Assembly: GCF_900182635.1 (NCBI RefSeq)
Contig: NZ_FXTD01000001.1
Location: forward strand, 310,001-374,000
Direction of reading: 5' to 3'
Length of the DNA: 64,000 nt
Origin: Halorubrum cibi
GTDB lineage: Archaea > Halobacteriota > Halobacteria > Halobacteriales > Haloferacaceae
Shown: positions 36,259 through 47,139 of the stretch, in pieces
How the letters are laid out: each line of letters opens with the position of its first letter
Position numbering within the stretch: the first letter of the stretch is position 1
Translations under genes and position numbers: made by a program
Notes under the pieces: generated by a model
What the model was told of the DNA's origin: nothing
Seen by the model: the letters and a program-made list of their open reading frames with translations, nothing else
The model's database searches: none

Positions 36259-36624
36259 TCACTCGCGGAGCCGGATCCCGTCGCCGACCTCGACTCCGTC
36301 TGCCGCCCCCGCGGGCAGCTCGACGACGGTGTCGGCCGCCCCGTGAGCGAGCCCGACGAACGGCGCGAGCCGTTTCACCTTCGTGACCTCTCCGTCGACG
36401 ATCCAGACCGCGTCGATCGCGAACGGGACGAAGAGCATGTGGAGCCAGCGCGTCTCCGACTCCCCGAACGGGAACACGAGCGCGTAGTCGTCGGGGATCG
36501 ACCGGCGGAACATCAGCCCGCGCGCCTGCGCGAGCCGGGAGCGCGCGACGTCGACGTCGCGCGCGAGGGTCCGCGCATCACGGTTCACGGGCGGATCCCG
36601 GTCGGGTCGATGGACGAGTCGCAC
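36259..36624 (-). CDS. DUF192 family protein
   Basis: This protein of about 121 aa contains the DUF192 core: LARDVDVARSRLAQARGLMF, WLHMLFVPFAIDAVWI and HGAADTVVELPAGAAD. I chose GTG 36624 (MRLVHRPDR), as a TATA-like TATTTAC on the minus strand is 28 nt upstream. An upstream GTG at 36663 would place this box inside the coding region. Haloarchaeal DUF192 proteins are cytosolic or secreted and of unknown function. It converges with the kinase gene, 34 bp apart. Confidence 0.78.
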   Translation of the reverse strand: MRLVHRPDRDPPVNRDARTLARDVDVARSRLAQARGLMFRRSIPDDYALVFPFGESETRWLHMLFVPFAIDAVWIVDGEVTKVKRLAPFVGLAHGAADTVVELPAGAADGVEVGDGIRLRE

Positions 36625-36757
36625 GTCGGTCACGTCGTCGCCAGTCGGTAAATACTCCCGCACTCGAGTGGAGCGCGGCCGGGGCAGTACGGTGGTCGTG
36701 CGGCGCGGCGGCCGGGGCGAGGCGCTGGTCGGACGGTTCGGTGGTCGGGCGGCGCGA

Positions 36758-37810
36758 CTACTCAGATTCGATCAACAGCGGGTCCTCGTCCGGGACCGCC
36801 ATGTCGAGGAGCACGTCGTTCTCGTAGACCGCGACTCGCTCGCGGCGACTGAGGACGTAGCCGTCTCGGTCGGCTTCGATCTCCCGTTTCGATTCGCCGT
36901 GCGGGTCGACGATCTCGGCGACGACCTGGCCGGCCTCCACGAACTCCCCCTCCGTGGTCCGGTAGCGGACGATCCCAGCGACGTCGGTATATGGGCCGTC
37001 GAACCGACGCAGTTGGTCCTCGGAGTCGAAGTCGAACTCGGCGTGTCGGTCTGCGGGTTCCTCGACCATCTCGAGCGCGTGTAGGACGTTCCACGTGCCG
37101 TCCGCGGCCGCCGCGGCGACGTCGTGCTCGACGACGAACCGGCCGCCGAGCTCCGGGGTGAACGCGGGGATACCGTCGGCGACGGCCGCTCCGGTGAGCG
37201 AGTGCTGGAGGTCGCGGGTCTCGGTCTCGCCCGGCGGGTACTGGTTGACGACCGGCATCCCGAACGCCTCGGTGAGTTCGACGAGTCGGTCGCGGAGCAC
37301 CGCCGCGTCCGACACGCTCCGGTCCTCGCCGTAGGGAACCCGGGGCTGGATCGTGTACGGATGGGTGGCGACCCACGACGTGTGTAACGCCACGATGGCG
37401 TCTGCGGTCTCTCGCATGTCCTCGTATATCCGCTCGCAGACGACCCGTTGGACGCGGGGCGGGGTCTCCGTGTCGGCGTCGTCGCGACCGAAGTAGCGGT
37501 TCGGGTCGTCCCCGTGGTAGTAGGCGGTCCGCGAGTTGGTTCGGAACCCCGCGGGGTTCATGATCGGTAAACAGACTACCGCCCCCGCGAGGTCGGCGAC
37601 GTCGATCCGCTCCGCGACGTCGTGAGTCACCGCCATCCCGGTCGGCTCGTCGCCGTGGATCGTTCCAGTCACCCACACCGTCGGCCCGGGATCGACGCCG
37701 TTGAGCACCGTCACCGGGAGCTCCTCGGATCCGCCGGTCGGAAGCTCCGTGACCGCCCGATAGCCGGTCGCCCGCTCGCCCGGATCGGCCTCGGCCGTAC
37801 CCACCTTCAT
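36758..37810 (-). CDS. Succinylglutamate desuccinylase/aspartoacylase (AstE/AspA) family hydrolase
   Basis: The 350-aa zinc-dependent deacylase or M14-like peptidase has a zinc-site motif GTIHGDEPTG near residue 45 and a later IVALHTSWVATHP. A C-terminal lipoyl-like/barrel-sandwich domain is typical (FVEAGQVVAEIVDPHGE). The substrate is probably an N-acyl amino acid. The ATG at 37810 starts MKVGTAEADPG. It lies 135 bp downstream of the CocE gene on the same strand. With M28 and CocE it makes a three-hydrolase group. Confidence 0.82.
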   Translation of the reverse strand: MKVGTAEADPGERATGYRAVTELPTGGSEELPVTVLNGVDPGPTVWVTGTIHGDEPTGMAVTHDVAERIDVADLAGAVVCLPIMNPAGFRTNSRTAYYHGDDPNRYFGRDDADTETPPRVQRVVCERIYEDMRETADAIVALHTSWVATHPYTIQPRVPYGEDRSVSDAAVLRDRLVELTEAFGMPVVNQYPPGETETRDLQHSLTGAAVADGIPAFTPELGGRFVVEHDVAAAAADGTWNVLHALEMVEEPADRHAEFDFDSEDQLRRFDGPYTDVAGIVRYRTTEGEFVEAGQVVAEIVDPHGESKREIEADRDGYVLSRRERVAVYENDVLLDMAVPDEDPLLIESE

Positions 37811-37945
37811 CGGTTCCCTCCGTCGCGTGCCGCGTGACCGCCGCATCGATCCGTCATAACGGGTGAACCGAACGGCTCCTGAGACATCAGTGTACGTGCT
37901 CCGGCGAGCGACCGCGACCGCGACGCGTCGGGGACGATCGGTCCG

Positions 37946-39979
37946 CTATCGAGTCCACTCGCCCTCGTAGAGCGTCCTCCCCTCGTGTGAGACGGTCGTT
38001 CGGACCCGGCACCCCGACGTCGAGATCCGGTTCGTCGCCTCCACGAGGAACTCGCCGAGGTCGTTCTCGACGGTCAGCCGATGCTCGTTCCGCGCCGAGA
38101 TCGACGCCGGGTCGTCCTCGTCGACCGTCGCCTCGTGCGTCGACTCCGAGACGAACGTCCCGTGCGGCAGGTCGACGCGCTTCTCCCCCGACTTGCGGGC
38201 GCGGACCCGTCCCGAGACGTGTTCCCGAGCGGTCTCCCACTCGGTCGATCCGATCGCGCGCTCGGCGTGTGCCGGAATCCGCTCCTCGTCCGGTCCCGCC
38301 ATCCGAACCGCGTCCGCGAAGGCGGGATCGTCCCCGTCGTGACGACGGCCGGGGAACCGCAGCCGCGAGGGGGTCGCCGGGCTCGATCGGACGGTGAGGG
38401 GATCACCCGGTGACGAGCCAGTCCGTCGGGGAAGACGGGCAACCTCGGGAAAGAGCGCGGTCCCGATCGCGACCCGGATCCGGTGGCCCGCCTCGAAGAC
38501 GTGGGAGGTCGGATCCAGCGTGACCGCGAGCTCCGCCTCCCCGTTCGTCGACAGCGGGTCCCGGGAGTCCAACCCGTCGCGGAAGGCCCCGCGGGCCGCT
38601 CCTCGCGTCACCGTCCGCCCCCGGCCGCAGGGGTCGACGTCGATCAGTCGAACGGCGATCGAGGGGTCCGAGACGGGCGACTCGATCCGGAGTTCGACCT
38701 CGCCCGTCCCCGTGATCTCCACGGGTCGATCGAGCGGGCCGGTGTCGAACGCGAGCGTTCGCGCGTCGTCGTCGTTCGTGACCGGCGGGGCGATCGCCGC
38801 GCCGTACGGATCGACCGAGGCGAGCCCGACCGTCGGATCCGGCTCGTACGCGAACTCGGCCGGCTCCGTGAACCCCGTCGCGTTCGCGGTCGGAGTCAAC
38901 TCGCCGACCGCGTCCGATCCGCCGACCGCGGGGTCGACGAGCCCCTCCGGAGCCAGCGCGAACTCGATCCGGTCCGCCCCCGCGTCCTCGAGCGTCGGCC
39001 ACGCGTCGAGCCCGCGCCAGCAGCCCGCCTCGGTTCCCCCGCCGTTCCGCTCGGTCCATATCCGATAGGTCGGGTGCTCGAGGACTCCGGTGTCCTTCCC
39101 GCGGAGGAATCGGTCGAACCAGTCTGCGACCTGCCGGCGGAAGTCGATCGCCGACTCGCGGCCGCGGTGGGGCATCCGATGACGCCACGGACCGAACAGG
39201 ACGCGGGTCGGCGCGTCGATCCGGTCGACGTACCGGAGCGTGTCCTCCGTGTAGGGGTCACGCCAGCCGTCGACGGCGAGGACGGGGACGTCGATCCGCT
39301 CGACGGGGATCGTCTTGTCCGCCCAGTACTCGCCGTCCGGGCCGGCCTCGAGGAACTGGAGCAGCCACGGGTCGCGGTCGTCCAGCCGGTCGAGCCGGTC
39401 CAGCCACGCGTCGAGCGAGGCGGGATCGCCGGCGGGATCGGAGGGCGGCTTCGCGTCGAGCGCCTGCATCAACGTGAGCCAGTCCATCCCGATGGTGAGG
39501 AACTCGAAGAGCCCCCCGTAGGTGTACGCGTTTCTGAGTCCCTCGAACGGCGTGTGGATCGGGACGATCGCCTCGAGCGCGTCCGGTCGCTGCGCGGCGG
39601 CGTCGAGCGCGGTGATCCCCCCGTAGGACTTCCCGAACATCCCGACGCGGCCGGTCGTCCACGGCCGGTCCGCCAGCCAGTCGACGATCGCGGCGGGCTC
39701 TCTGCCCTCACGTCGAGTGAACGGCTCGTCGATGAACCCCGTCGATCCGCCGGTGCCGACCATGTCGGCGACGACCACCTCGTAACCGCGGGCGGCGAGG
39801 TATCGGTTGAGCGGATCGTACGCGCCGTAGGTGATGCTGTCCTGTTGGGGATACGGAACGTAGCTCAGGAGCGCCGGCGAGGGTCCCGGCTCGTCGACGG
39901 GCTCATAGCGGGTCGCGGCGACGGTCTCGTCGCCGACGGGGATCCGGATCCCCTCGTGTCGGGCGATTCGCCCGCTCAT
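37946..39979 (-). CDS. CocE/NonD family hydrolase (X-Pro dipeptidyl-peptidase S15-like)
   Basis: The 677-aa alpha/beta hydrolase has the nucleophile elbow GKSYGG (VGMFGKSYGGITALDAAA) near residue 121. An Asp-bearing VDGWRDPYTEDT and His in FGPWRHRMPH complete the triad. A C-terminal jelly-roll/beta domain of the CocE/NonD type follows. It hydrolyses esters or X-Pro amides and is probably cytosolic as no signal is seen. The start (ATG 39979) overlaps the M28 gene stop by 4 bp. The pair is surely one transcript. Confidence 0.85.
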   Translation of the reverse strand: MSGRIARHEGIRIPVGDETVAATRYEPVDEPGPSPALLSYVPYPQQDSITYGAYDPLNRYLAARGYEVVVADMVGTGGSTGFIDEPFTRREGREPAAIVDWLADRPWTTGRVGMFGKSYGGITALDAAAQRPDALEAIVPIHTPFEGLRNAYTYGGLFEFLTIGMDWLTLMQALDAKPPSDPAGDPASLDAWLDRLDRLDDRDPWLLQFLEAGPDGEYWADKTIPVERIDVPVLAVDGWRDPYTEDTLRYVDRIDAPTRVLFGPWRHRMPHRGRESAIDFRRQVADWFDRFLRGKDTGVLEHPTYRIWTERNGGGTEAGCWRGLDAWPTLEDAGADRIEFALAPEGLVDPAVGGSDAVGELTPTANATGFTEPAEFAYEPDPTVGLASVDPYGAAIAPPVTNDDDARTLAFDTGPLDRPVEITGTGEVELRIESPVSDPSIAVRLIDVDPCGRGRTVTRGAARGAFRDGLDSRDPLSTNGEAELAVTLDPTSHVFEAGHRIRVAIGTALFPEVARLPRRTGSSPGDPLTVRSSPATPSRLRFPGRRHDGDDPAFADAVRMAGPDEERIPAHAERAIGSTEWETAREHVSGRVRARKSGEKRVDLPHGTFVSESTHEATVDEDDPASISARNEHRLTVENDLGEFLVEATNRISTSGCRVRTTVSHEGRTLYEGEWTR

Positions 39980-41370
39980 GCCACCTCGTCGGCCCACGGC
40001 CACGGCCGCTCTTCACCCCACGGCCAGGAGTCCGTCGCCTTCATCCCGACGTCGTGGCCCTCCTCCACCGTCTCCTCTCTCACCGACTCCGGATCGCGTC
40101 CCTCGATCTCGCGGTCCGACTCGGCCAGCTTCGCGACTCCGGCGGCACACAGCACCGTCAGCTCGCGGAGGTCACGGATGTCGAGTTTGTCCAGGGTGTC
40201 GCCGTGGGTGTGTCCCCAGCCGCGGCCGCTGCCCTCGGCGGTCGACCGCCCCTGTCCGCCGGCGACGCCGCGCTGGACGAACGGCCAGTGGTCGCTGTGC
40301 GGGCGGAGCCCGTCCTCGACGACGATCGGCACGTCGAACTCCGCTTCCACCTCCTCGAACGCCTCGCCGAGCCCCGACGCGCCGTGCGGGTAGATCTCGA
40401 GGTTCCGCGAGTAGCCCGCGCCGTCGACGTTGAGCACGCACTTCACCCGGTCGAGGTCGTGCGTGTGCGACCAGTAGTACGAGCCGTAGAGACCGGTCTC
40501 CTCGGCTCCGAAGACGACGAGCCGCACCCGCGTCTCGAGGTCGTCCTCGATCGAGGCGAGCACGCGGCCGACGCCGACGACGAGCGCCGAGCCGAAGCCG
40601 TTGTCGTTCGCGCCGACCCCGACGTCGTGCGCGTCGACGTGGGCGGTGTACAGCACCTCCTCGTCGGTGTCGGGTCCGACGACGGCCTCGACGTTCGCGG
40701 AGGTCGCCGGCTCGTTTCGCGCCTCGACCGAGAGCGTCGCGTCGATGCCGCCCTCGCCCTCAACCTCGTCGCAGTGGCGCGCGAGCTGGCTGCCGAGCTC
40801 CTTGCTCAGCCCGACCGCCGGGATCGGCCCCGGCCCGTTCGTGTGGTTGATGGAGCCGGTCGGCGGGAGCGACCCCTCGATGTGGTTGTAAAACAGGAAT
40901 CCCTCCGCACCCGACTCGGACGCGTAGTCGTACTTCTCGCTGCGGTGAACCCAGCGGCCGTAGTCGTCGGGCGTGATACTCGACGCCATCGCGATACACC
41001 CCGAGAGGTCGACGTCCTCGAAGTCCTCGGGGAGGCCGTACCCCATGTCGACGATCTCGCCGGTCACCTCGCCCGAGGGCGTCCCCGGGAGCTCGACGAG
41101 TTCGTGGCTGCCGTCGAAGGTCATCATTCGGCCGTCGTGATCGACGGTCAGGGAGGCCTCCCCGCGCCACCAGCCGGGGATCGGGAACTCCGTAACCGAG
41201 ACCTCGGAGAGGCCCGCCTCCTCGAAGGCGTCGGCCACGAGCGACGCGCCCATGGCCTCGCCCTCGTGACCGGGCATTCGGTCACCGAGGTCGGAGAGGT
41301 TCGCGAGCAGCTCCCAGGCGGTCGAATCCGTGTACGCGTCACCGACGGTCTCGGACGGCAGAGATGTCAT
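39976..41370 (-). CDS. M28 family metallopeptidase
   Basis: The 464-aa aminopeptidase has M28 zinc ligands: His in AHVDAHDVG, Asp in GANDNGFGSAL, Glu in GAEETGLYGS, Asp in NVDGAGY and His in WGHTHGDTLD. A PA-like insertion occupies the middle of the N-terminal part. No signal peptide is seen. A TATA-like CATATACC on the minus strand about 28 nt upstream supports the start. It is the first gene of a cluster with the CocE/NonD hydrolase, likely serving peptide breakdown. Confidence 0.85.
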   Translation of the reverse strand: MTSLPSETVGDAYTDSTAWELLANLSDLGDRMPGHEGEAMGASLVADAFEEAGLSEVSVTEFPIPGWWRGEASLTVDHDGRMMTFDGSHELVELPGTPSGEVTGEIVDMGYGLPEDFEDVDLSGCIAMASSITPDDYGRWVHRSEKYDYASESGAEGFLFYNHIEGSLPPTGSINHTNGPGPIPAVGLSKELGSQLARHCDEVEGEGGIDATLSVEARNEPATSANVEAVVGPDTDEEVLYTAHVDAHDVGVGANDNGFGSALVVGVGRVLASIEDDLETRVRLVVFGAEETGLYGSYYWSHTHDLDRVKCVLNVDGAGYSRNLEIYPHGASGLGEAFEEVEAEFDVPIVVEDGLRPHSDHWPFVQRGVAGGQGRSTAEGSGRGWGHTHGDTLDKLDIRDLRELTVLCAAGVAKLAESDREIEGRDPESVREETVEEGHDVGMKATDSWPWGEERPWPWADEVA

Positions 41371-41529
41371 ACGCTCCTACACAGGTGCTTCCGGTATATG
41401 ATTACCCGGGGACGACGGGGGGATTGCCGGGAGATCGCGGGCGGCCCGCTCGCGACGACACGACGGCCGACGCGGCGAGCGACGCCGATCCGACCCGGGA
41501 AGTTATGTCCGTCGGGCCGAAGCGGCCGT

Positions 41530-41946
41530 ATGGAACCTTTCCTCGCCGCCATCCTGATCGGACTCCCGCTCGCGTGGCTCGCCGCGTTCGCGGCGTACGC
41601 GTACGTCGACGCGCCGAAGCGCGGGATGAACCCGCGGAAGTGGGCCGCGATCTTGTTTGCCGTCCCGCTTTTCGGCTTCTTCGCGTACCTCTTCGAGCGC
41701 GACGAACGCGACTACGACCCCGAGGAGGACCCGTACGCGCAGGGTGCCACCTTCGAGGTTCACGAGTCCAGACGCGGCGAGGAGCTGCTCGATCCCGGCG
41801 GGGCGGGGACCCGCGACGAGAGGGGCACCCCCGCCGGGGGTCGAGCGGTCGACGAGAATCATGGAGACGACGGAGATCGGGCGGGAGACGGGGACGAACC
41901 GGCCGACGGCGACGAGTGGAACGACCCGCCGGGCGTCGATCTCTGA
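41530..41946 (+). CDS. Small membrane protein with acidic tail
   Basis: The 138-aa protein has two hydrophobic helices (PFLAAILIGLPLAWLAAFAAY and WAAILFAVPLFGFFAYLFE) joined by a basic loop. A long acidic hydrophilic tail with G/D/E-rich residues follows. The helix pair resembles a PLD-nuclease N-terminal domain, but function is unknown. The ATG at 41530 is preceded by AGTTATGTC about 26 nt upstream. A longer open frame upstream is not coding. Confidence 0.7.
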   Translation: MEPFLAAILIGLPLAWLAAFAAYAYVDAPKRGMNPRKWAAILFAVPLFGFFAYLFERDERDYDPEEDPYAQGATFEVHESRRGEELLDPGGAGTRDERGTPAGGRAVDENHGDDGDRAGDGDEPADGDEWNDPPGVDL

Positions 41947-41973
41947 GCACGGAGCGAGCCGATCGACGACCGA

Positions 41974-42363
41974 TCAGAGTAGGTCCAAGAGCGCGGTCCG
42001 CCGACGTTCGAGGTCGAAGTGCGCGTGCTCGGCGTCCAGCCGATCGAGGAAGCCGAAGACGTCCGCTCCCTCCCGCTCGGCGCGCTCGACGAGCACCTCG
42101 ATCGACGCGCGGGACAGCGCGAACGACCCCAGGTGACCGCAGAGCAGCGCCAGCGCGATCCCGGCGTCGCCGTCGGGAAACGCCGGGTCGACGGCGGCGA
42201 GGTCGGGCGGATCGTCGGACATCGATTCGATCCCCGCGTCGGCGGCGGGGGCGGTTGCGAGACATCGCGTACAGATCGCCGTCTCGTCGGCCGGCGCGTG
42301 GTCGCGGAGGTCCGGCGGAACGAGGAAGGCGACCACGGACGCGGAACAGTGTGGACAGGTCAT
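41974..42363 (-). CDS. DUF6276-like zinc-ribbon protein
   Basis: This 129-aa protein has two N-terminal CxxC pairs (CPHC and CTRC), then an acidic helix-rich part ending FDLERRRTALLDLL. It resembles the haloarchaeal DUF6276 family, with unknown function. Two 19-bp direct repeats lie immediately upstream of the ATG. Confidence 0.7.
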   Translation of the reverse strand: MTCPHCSASVVAFLVPPDLRDHAPADETAICTRCLATAPAADAGIESMSDDPPDLAAVDPAFPDGDAGIALALLCGHLGSFALSRASIEVLVERAEREGADVFGFLDRLDAEHAHFDLERRRTALLDLL

Positions 42364-42404
42364 GTCGGTGGTCGGGCTGAACGCGTGTCGGTGGTCGGGC
42401 TGAA
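42363..42404 (-). repeat. Two 19-bp direct repeats at the DUF6276 promoter
   Basis: TGTCGGTGGTCGGGCTGAA occurs at 42363-42381 and again at 42386-42404, a 23-bp spacing. The repeats cover the first ~40 nt upstream of the start codon on the minus strand. Confidence 0.8.
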
Positions 42405-42441
42405 AGAAAGCGAGAGAGGTGAGACGGATTTAACGGACCGA

Positions 42442-43143
42442 TCAGTCGGCCGCTTCGGGCTCCTCGACCGCGCCGGCGGCGGCCGCAGCCTCGGCTTCGA
42501 CCTCCTCTTTCGCCTCCTCCTCCTCCTTTTTCGCCTTGATCTTCTTGAGCCGGAAGATCTCCTCGCGCTCCTGTTCCTCGAGCTTCTGCTCGATGTACTC
42601 CTGGTTCTCGTACAGCCGGGGTAAAAGCGTGAACTCGAGGGCGTTGACGCGGCGTTTCGTCGTCTCGATCTCCTCGAGCATCTTCTTCATCGCCGTCTCG
42701 ACCTCGGCGGCGAGGATGATCGACTCGAGCAGCTCCTCGTAGGCGTCGGCGGCCTCGTCGATGCGCGCCGAGGAGCCGAGCAGGCCGTACCCGCGCTCGT
42801 CGAGGCTCTTTTTGACCTTCGATGACTCGATCTGCGGGACGACGACGCCCATGATGTTCTTCGACTGCGTGGTGATCTCGGGGTGCTCTTTCAGCGCCGC
42901 GGCTGCGCCGCGAACCGCGACGTCGCCCTCCATCGCGCGCGCCATGTCGATCTTGCGCTGGGCCGTCTCGTAATCGTCGGCCATGCCCGACCGGACGTCC
43001 TGGGCCTGATCGAGGATGTCCATGAACTCCATGATGAGGCCGTCACGCTTCTGTTCGAGCGTGTCGTGGCCCCGCTCGGAGAGTTCGATCCGGTCTTCGA
43101 TCGCCATCAGGTTCTTCCGAGTCGGTTTGACGTCCTTTGCCAT
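42442..43143 (-). CDS. atpD: A-type ATP synthase subunit D
   Basis: The 233-aa central-stalk subunit has a coiled-coil start [21 protein letters not shown] and the conserved core [10 protein letters not shown]. It links the A3B3 head to the rotor. It ends in a low-complexity Glu/Ala tail. It is separated from atpB by 465 bp and has its own TATA-like GAATTAAC about 33 nt upstream, so it is probably transcribed independently of the other subunits as well. Confidence 0.95.
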   Translation of the reverse strand: MAKDVKPTRKNLMAIEDRIELSERGHDTLEQKRDGLIMEFMDILDQAQDVRSGMADDYETAQRKIDMARAMEGDVAVRGAAAALKEHPEITTQSKNIMGVVVPQIESSKVKKSLDERGYGLLGSSARIDEAADAYEELLESIILAAEVETAMKKMLEEIETTKRRVNALEFTLLPRLYENQEYIEQKLEEQEREEIFRLKKIKAKKEEEEAKEEVEAEAAAAAGAVEEPEAAD

Positions 43144-43172
43144 CTGTTGAGGGACCGTTCCGCGCCGAGGCT

Positions 43173-43180
43173 GTTAATTC
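43173..43180 (-). promoter_or_regulatory. TATA-like element of atpD
   Basis: GTTAATTC on the plus strand reads GAATTAAC on the minus strand, centred about 33 nt upstream of the atpD ATG. It supports a separate transcript for subunit D. Confidence 0.5.
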
Positions 43181-43591
43181 TTTTCAGATGTGGTGCCGGC
43201 GGCTCCGGATCGACGAAGGAACGACCGTCGAGAAACGGAAACGGCCCGCGTCCGACGGCGGGACGCGTGTGCCTCTGCGGATCGACCGATCACGTCGCCG
43301 TCGGTGAAGGGCCGATGGCCCCCCGGTTTCGGACGATTCACACCGCGTTCGGAACGAACGGACGGCGTGTCGTCCACGAGGGGTCCACGGCGAGACGTCG
43401 AGGGCGTGCGGAACACGCCGCTCGTGGAGACGCCTCCCTGCCGGGAACCCCTCACGACGTGCGAGGGCCGGTGTGAACATATACCTCCGAGAACGTTACG
43501 GCGATTTCATCCCGATTAATCCGAATTAGCCGCGGATCGAGGGGCGATCCGACGGAGCCGAGGCTGTGCCGGCCCCTACTCGACCCGCTCG

Positions 43592-43596
43592 AAAAA
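43592..43596 (-). terminator. T-rich termination site after atpB
   Basis: Five A on the plus strand give TTTTT on the minus strand 12 bp after the atpB stop. This is a short archaeal-type oligo-T signal that could end the main ATP synthase transcript. Confidence 0.4.
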
Positions 43597-43608
43597 GTCC
43601 TCGCGGTT

Positions 43609-45033
43609 TCAGTCCGCGGCTTCGACGACTTCGCGCTCGTCGTCCTCCTCGCGGTAGTACTCCTCGATGAACTCCTCGTCGACGCGGTTGAGTTCCTCCT
43701 TCGGCAGCATCGAGAGGAGGTCCCAGCCGATCTCGAGCGTCTCCTCGAGCTCGCGGTTCGTGTCGAATCCCTGGTCGACGAACTCCGTCTCGAAGGCGTC
43801 CGCGAAGTCCAGGTACTTGTTGTCGCGCTCGGAGAGCGCCTCGCGGCCGACGATGTTCACGAGGTCGCGGAGGTCCTCGCCCTCCGCGTACGCCGCGTAC
43901 ATCTGGTCGGAGACGCCGCCGTGGTCCGCGCGGGTCAGCCCCTCGCCGATGCCGTCGTCCATCAGCCGCGAGAGGCTGGGAAGGACGTTCACCGGCGGCT
44001 GGAGCCCCTGACTGTTGAGGTCGGGGTCGACGTAGATCTGCCCCTCCGTGATGTACCCGGTCAGGTCCGGGATCGGGTGAGTGTCGTCGTCGCCGGGCAT
44101 CGTGAGGATCGGGATCTGCGTCACCGAGCCGTCACGACCTTGGATCCGACCGGCGCGCTCGTACAGCTGCGCCAGGTCGGTGTACATGTATCCGGGGTAG
44201 CCACGCCGACCCGGAACCTCCTCGCGGGCCGCGCCGATCTCACGGAGCGCCTCGCAGTAGTTGGTCATGTCCGTGAGGATGACGAGCACGTGGTAGTCCT
44301 TCTCGAAGGCGAGGTACTCGGCCGTCGTCAGGACCATCCGCGGGGTGACCGTCCGCTCGACGGCGGGGTCGTCCGCGAGGTTCATGAAGACGACGGAGCG
44401 CTCCAACGCACCGGTCCGCTCGAAGTCCTCCATGAACTCGTTGGCCTCCTCGGCCGTGATCCCCATCGCGCCGAAGATGACGGCGAACTCGGAGCCGTCC
44501 TCGTCGTCGTCTCCCTCCTCCTCCTCGGGCACGCTCGCCTGCCGGGCGATCTGCATCGCGAGCTGGCTGTGCGGTTGGCCCGAACTCGAGAAGATCGGGA
44601 GCTTCTGGCCGCGAACGAGGGTGTTCATGCCGTCGATGGCGGAGACGCCCGTCTCGATGAACTCCTCGGGATACTCCCGGGAGTACGGGTTGATCGCCGC
44701 GCCGACGATGTCCTGTCGCTCCTCCGGGACGATCTCCGGGCCGTCGTCGATCGGCCGGCCGGAGCCGTCGAGCACCCGCCCGAGGAGGTCCTCGGTGACG
44801 GGCATCTTCATCGTCTCGCCCAGGAACCGGACGGACGCGTTCTGGTCGATGCCGGAGGTGCCCTCGAACACCTGGATGGCCACGAGGCCCTCCGAGGATT
44901 CGAGCACCTGGCCGCGCAGCGTCTCCCCCTGTGCCGTCTCGATCTCGACGATCTCGTCGTAGCCGATGGCCTCGTCGACCTCGGCGTACACGAGGGGGCC
45001 GCTGATCTCGGTGATGGTTTGATACTCTTTCAT
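43609..45033 (-). CDS. atpB: A-type ATP synthase subunit B
   Basis: The 474-aa regulatory nucleotide-binding subunit resembles AtpA but lacks a canonical Walker A. The corresponding segment reads [14 protein letters not shown] near residue 145. It begins [18 protein letters not shown] and ends with an acidic tail. It forms the A3B3 head with subunit A. It starts 2 bp after the atpA stop. No intein is seen. Confidence 0.97.
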   Translation of the reverse strand: MKEYQTITEISGPLVYAEVDEAIGYDEIVEIETAQGETLRGQVLESSEGLVAIQVFEGTSGIDQNASVRFLGETMKMPVTEDLLGRVLDGSGRPIDDGPEIVPEERQDIVGAAINPYSREYPEEFIETGVSAIDGMNTLVRGQKLPIFSSSGQPHSQLAMQIARQASVPEEEEGDDDEDGSEFAVIFGAMGITAEEANEFMEDFERTGALERSVVFMNLADDPAVERTVTPRMVLTTAEYLAFEKDYHVLVILTDMTNYCEALREIGAAREEVPGRRGYPGYMYTDLAQLYERAGRIQGRDGSVTQIPILTMPGDDDTHPIPDLTGYITEGQIYVDPDLNSQGLQPPVNVLPSLSRLMDDGIGEGLTRADHGGVSDQMYAAYAEGEDLRDLVNIVGREALSERDNKYLDFADAFETEFVDQGFDTNRELEETLEIGWDLLSMLPKEELNRVDEEFIEEYYREEDDEREVVEAAD

Positions 45034-45035
45034 GA

Positions 45036-46808
<1,773 letters not shown>

Positions 46809-46809
46809 G

Positions 46810-47139
46810 TTAATCGTCCTCCTCCATCAGGTCGATGCCGATGGCTCGTTTGATCTGGTCGCGGAGCCCGCCGCTGCCGGCGCCGCCTGCGCCGAGCGTC
46901 ACGAGCACGGGCTCGATGCTCCCCTCGACCCGCTCGCGGGTCCCCCGCGAGAGGTGATCGAGGTCCGCGTCGTGCATCACGATGATGCCGGTCGTCTCGT
47001 CCTCGAGCGTCCGTTCGACGGCGTCGTCGAGCCGCTCTTCTTTCTCGTCGTCCGGCACGTTCTCGAACTTGCGGACGCCGGCGAGTTGGAACCCCGTGGT
47101 GAACTCCGGACTGCCGACGACGGCGATCTCCTGGCTCAT
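46810..47139 (-). CDS. atpF: A-type ATP synthase subunit F
   Basis: The 109-aa central-stalk subunit shows the F family start [18 protein letters not shown] and the middle segment [14 protein letters not shown]-like ([17 protein letters not shown]). It associates with subunit D to regulate rotation. The ATG overlaps the atpC stop by 4 bp. A normal length. Confidence 0.95.
   Translation of the reverse strand: MSQEIAVVGSPEFTTGFQLAGVRKFENVPDDEKEERLDDAVERTLEDETTGIIVMHDADLDHLSRGTRERVEGSIEPVLVTLGAGGAGSGGLRDQIKRAIGIDLMEEDD

Larger units (their letters stand above)
43144..43608 (-). other. 465-bp gap between atpB and atpD
   Basis: No confident gene lies here. On the minus strand there is a T-rich site after atpB (A-run at 43592-43596 on plus) and a TATA-like GGTATATG near 43481-43488. 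A GTG at 43455 opens a 93-codon frame 28 nt further on, but it is Arg/Ser-rich, not acidic and unlike its neighbours. The atpD promoter (GAATTAAC at 43173-43180) is at the other end. Confidence 0.5.

Noticed and set aside
38483-40393. Plus-strand frame of 636 codons opposite the CocE/M28 genes
   Set aside because: Arg/Pro/Val-rich antisense shadow produced by high GC, with no recognisable fold.
43174-43455. Minus-strand 93-codon GTG frame in the atpB-atpD gap, 28 nt after a TATA-like box
   Set aside because: Ser/Arg-rich, basic and without acidic bias; promoter spacing is suggestive but coding evidence is weak.
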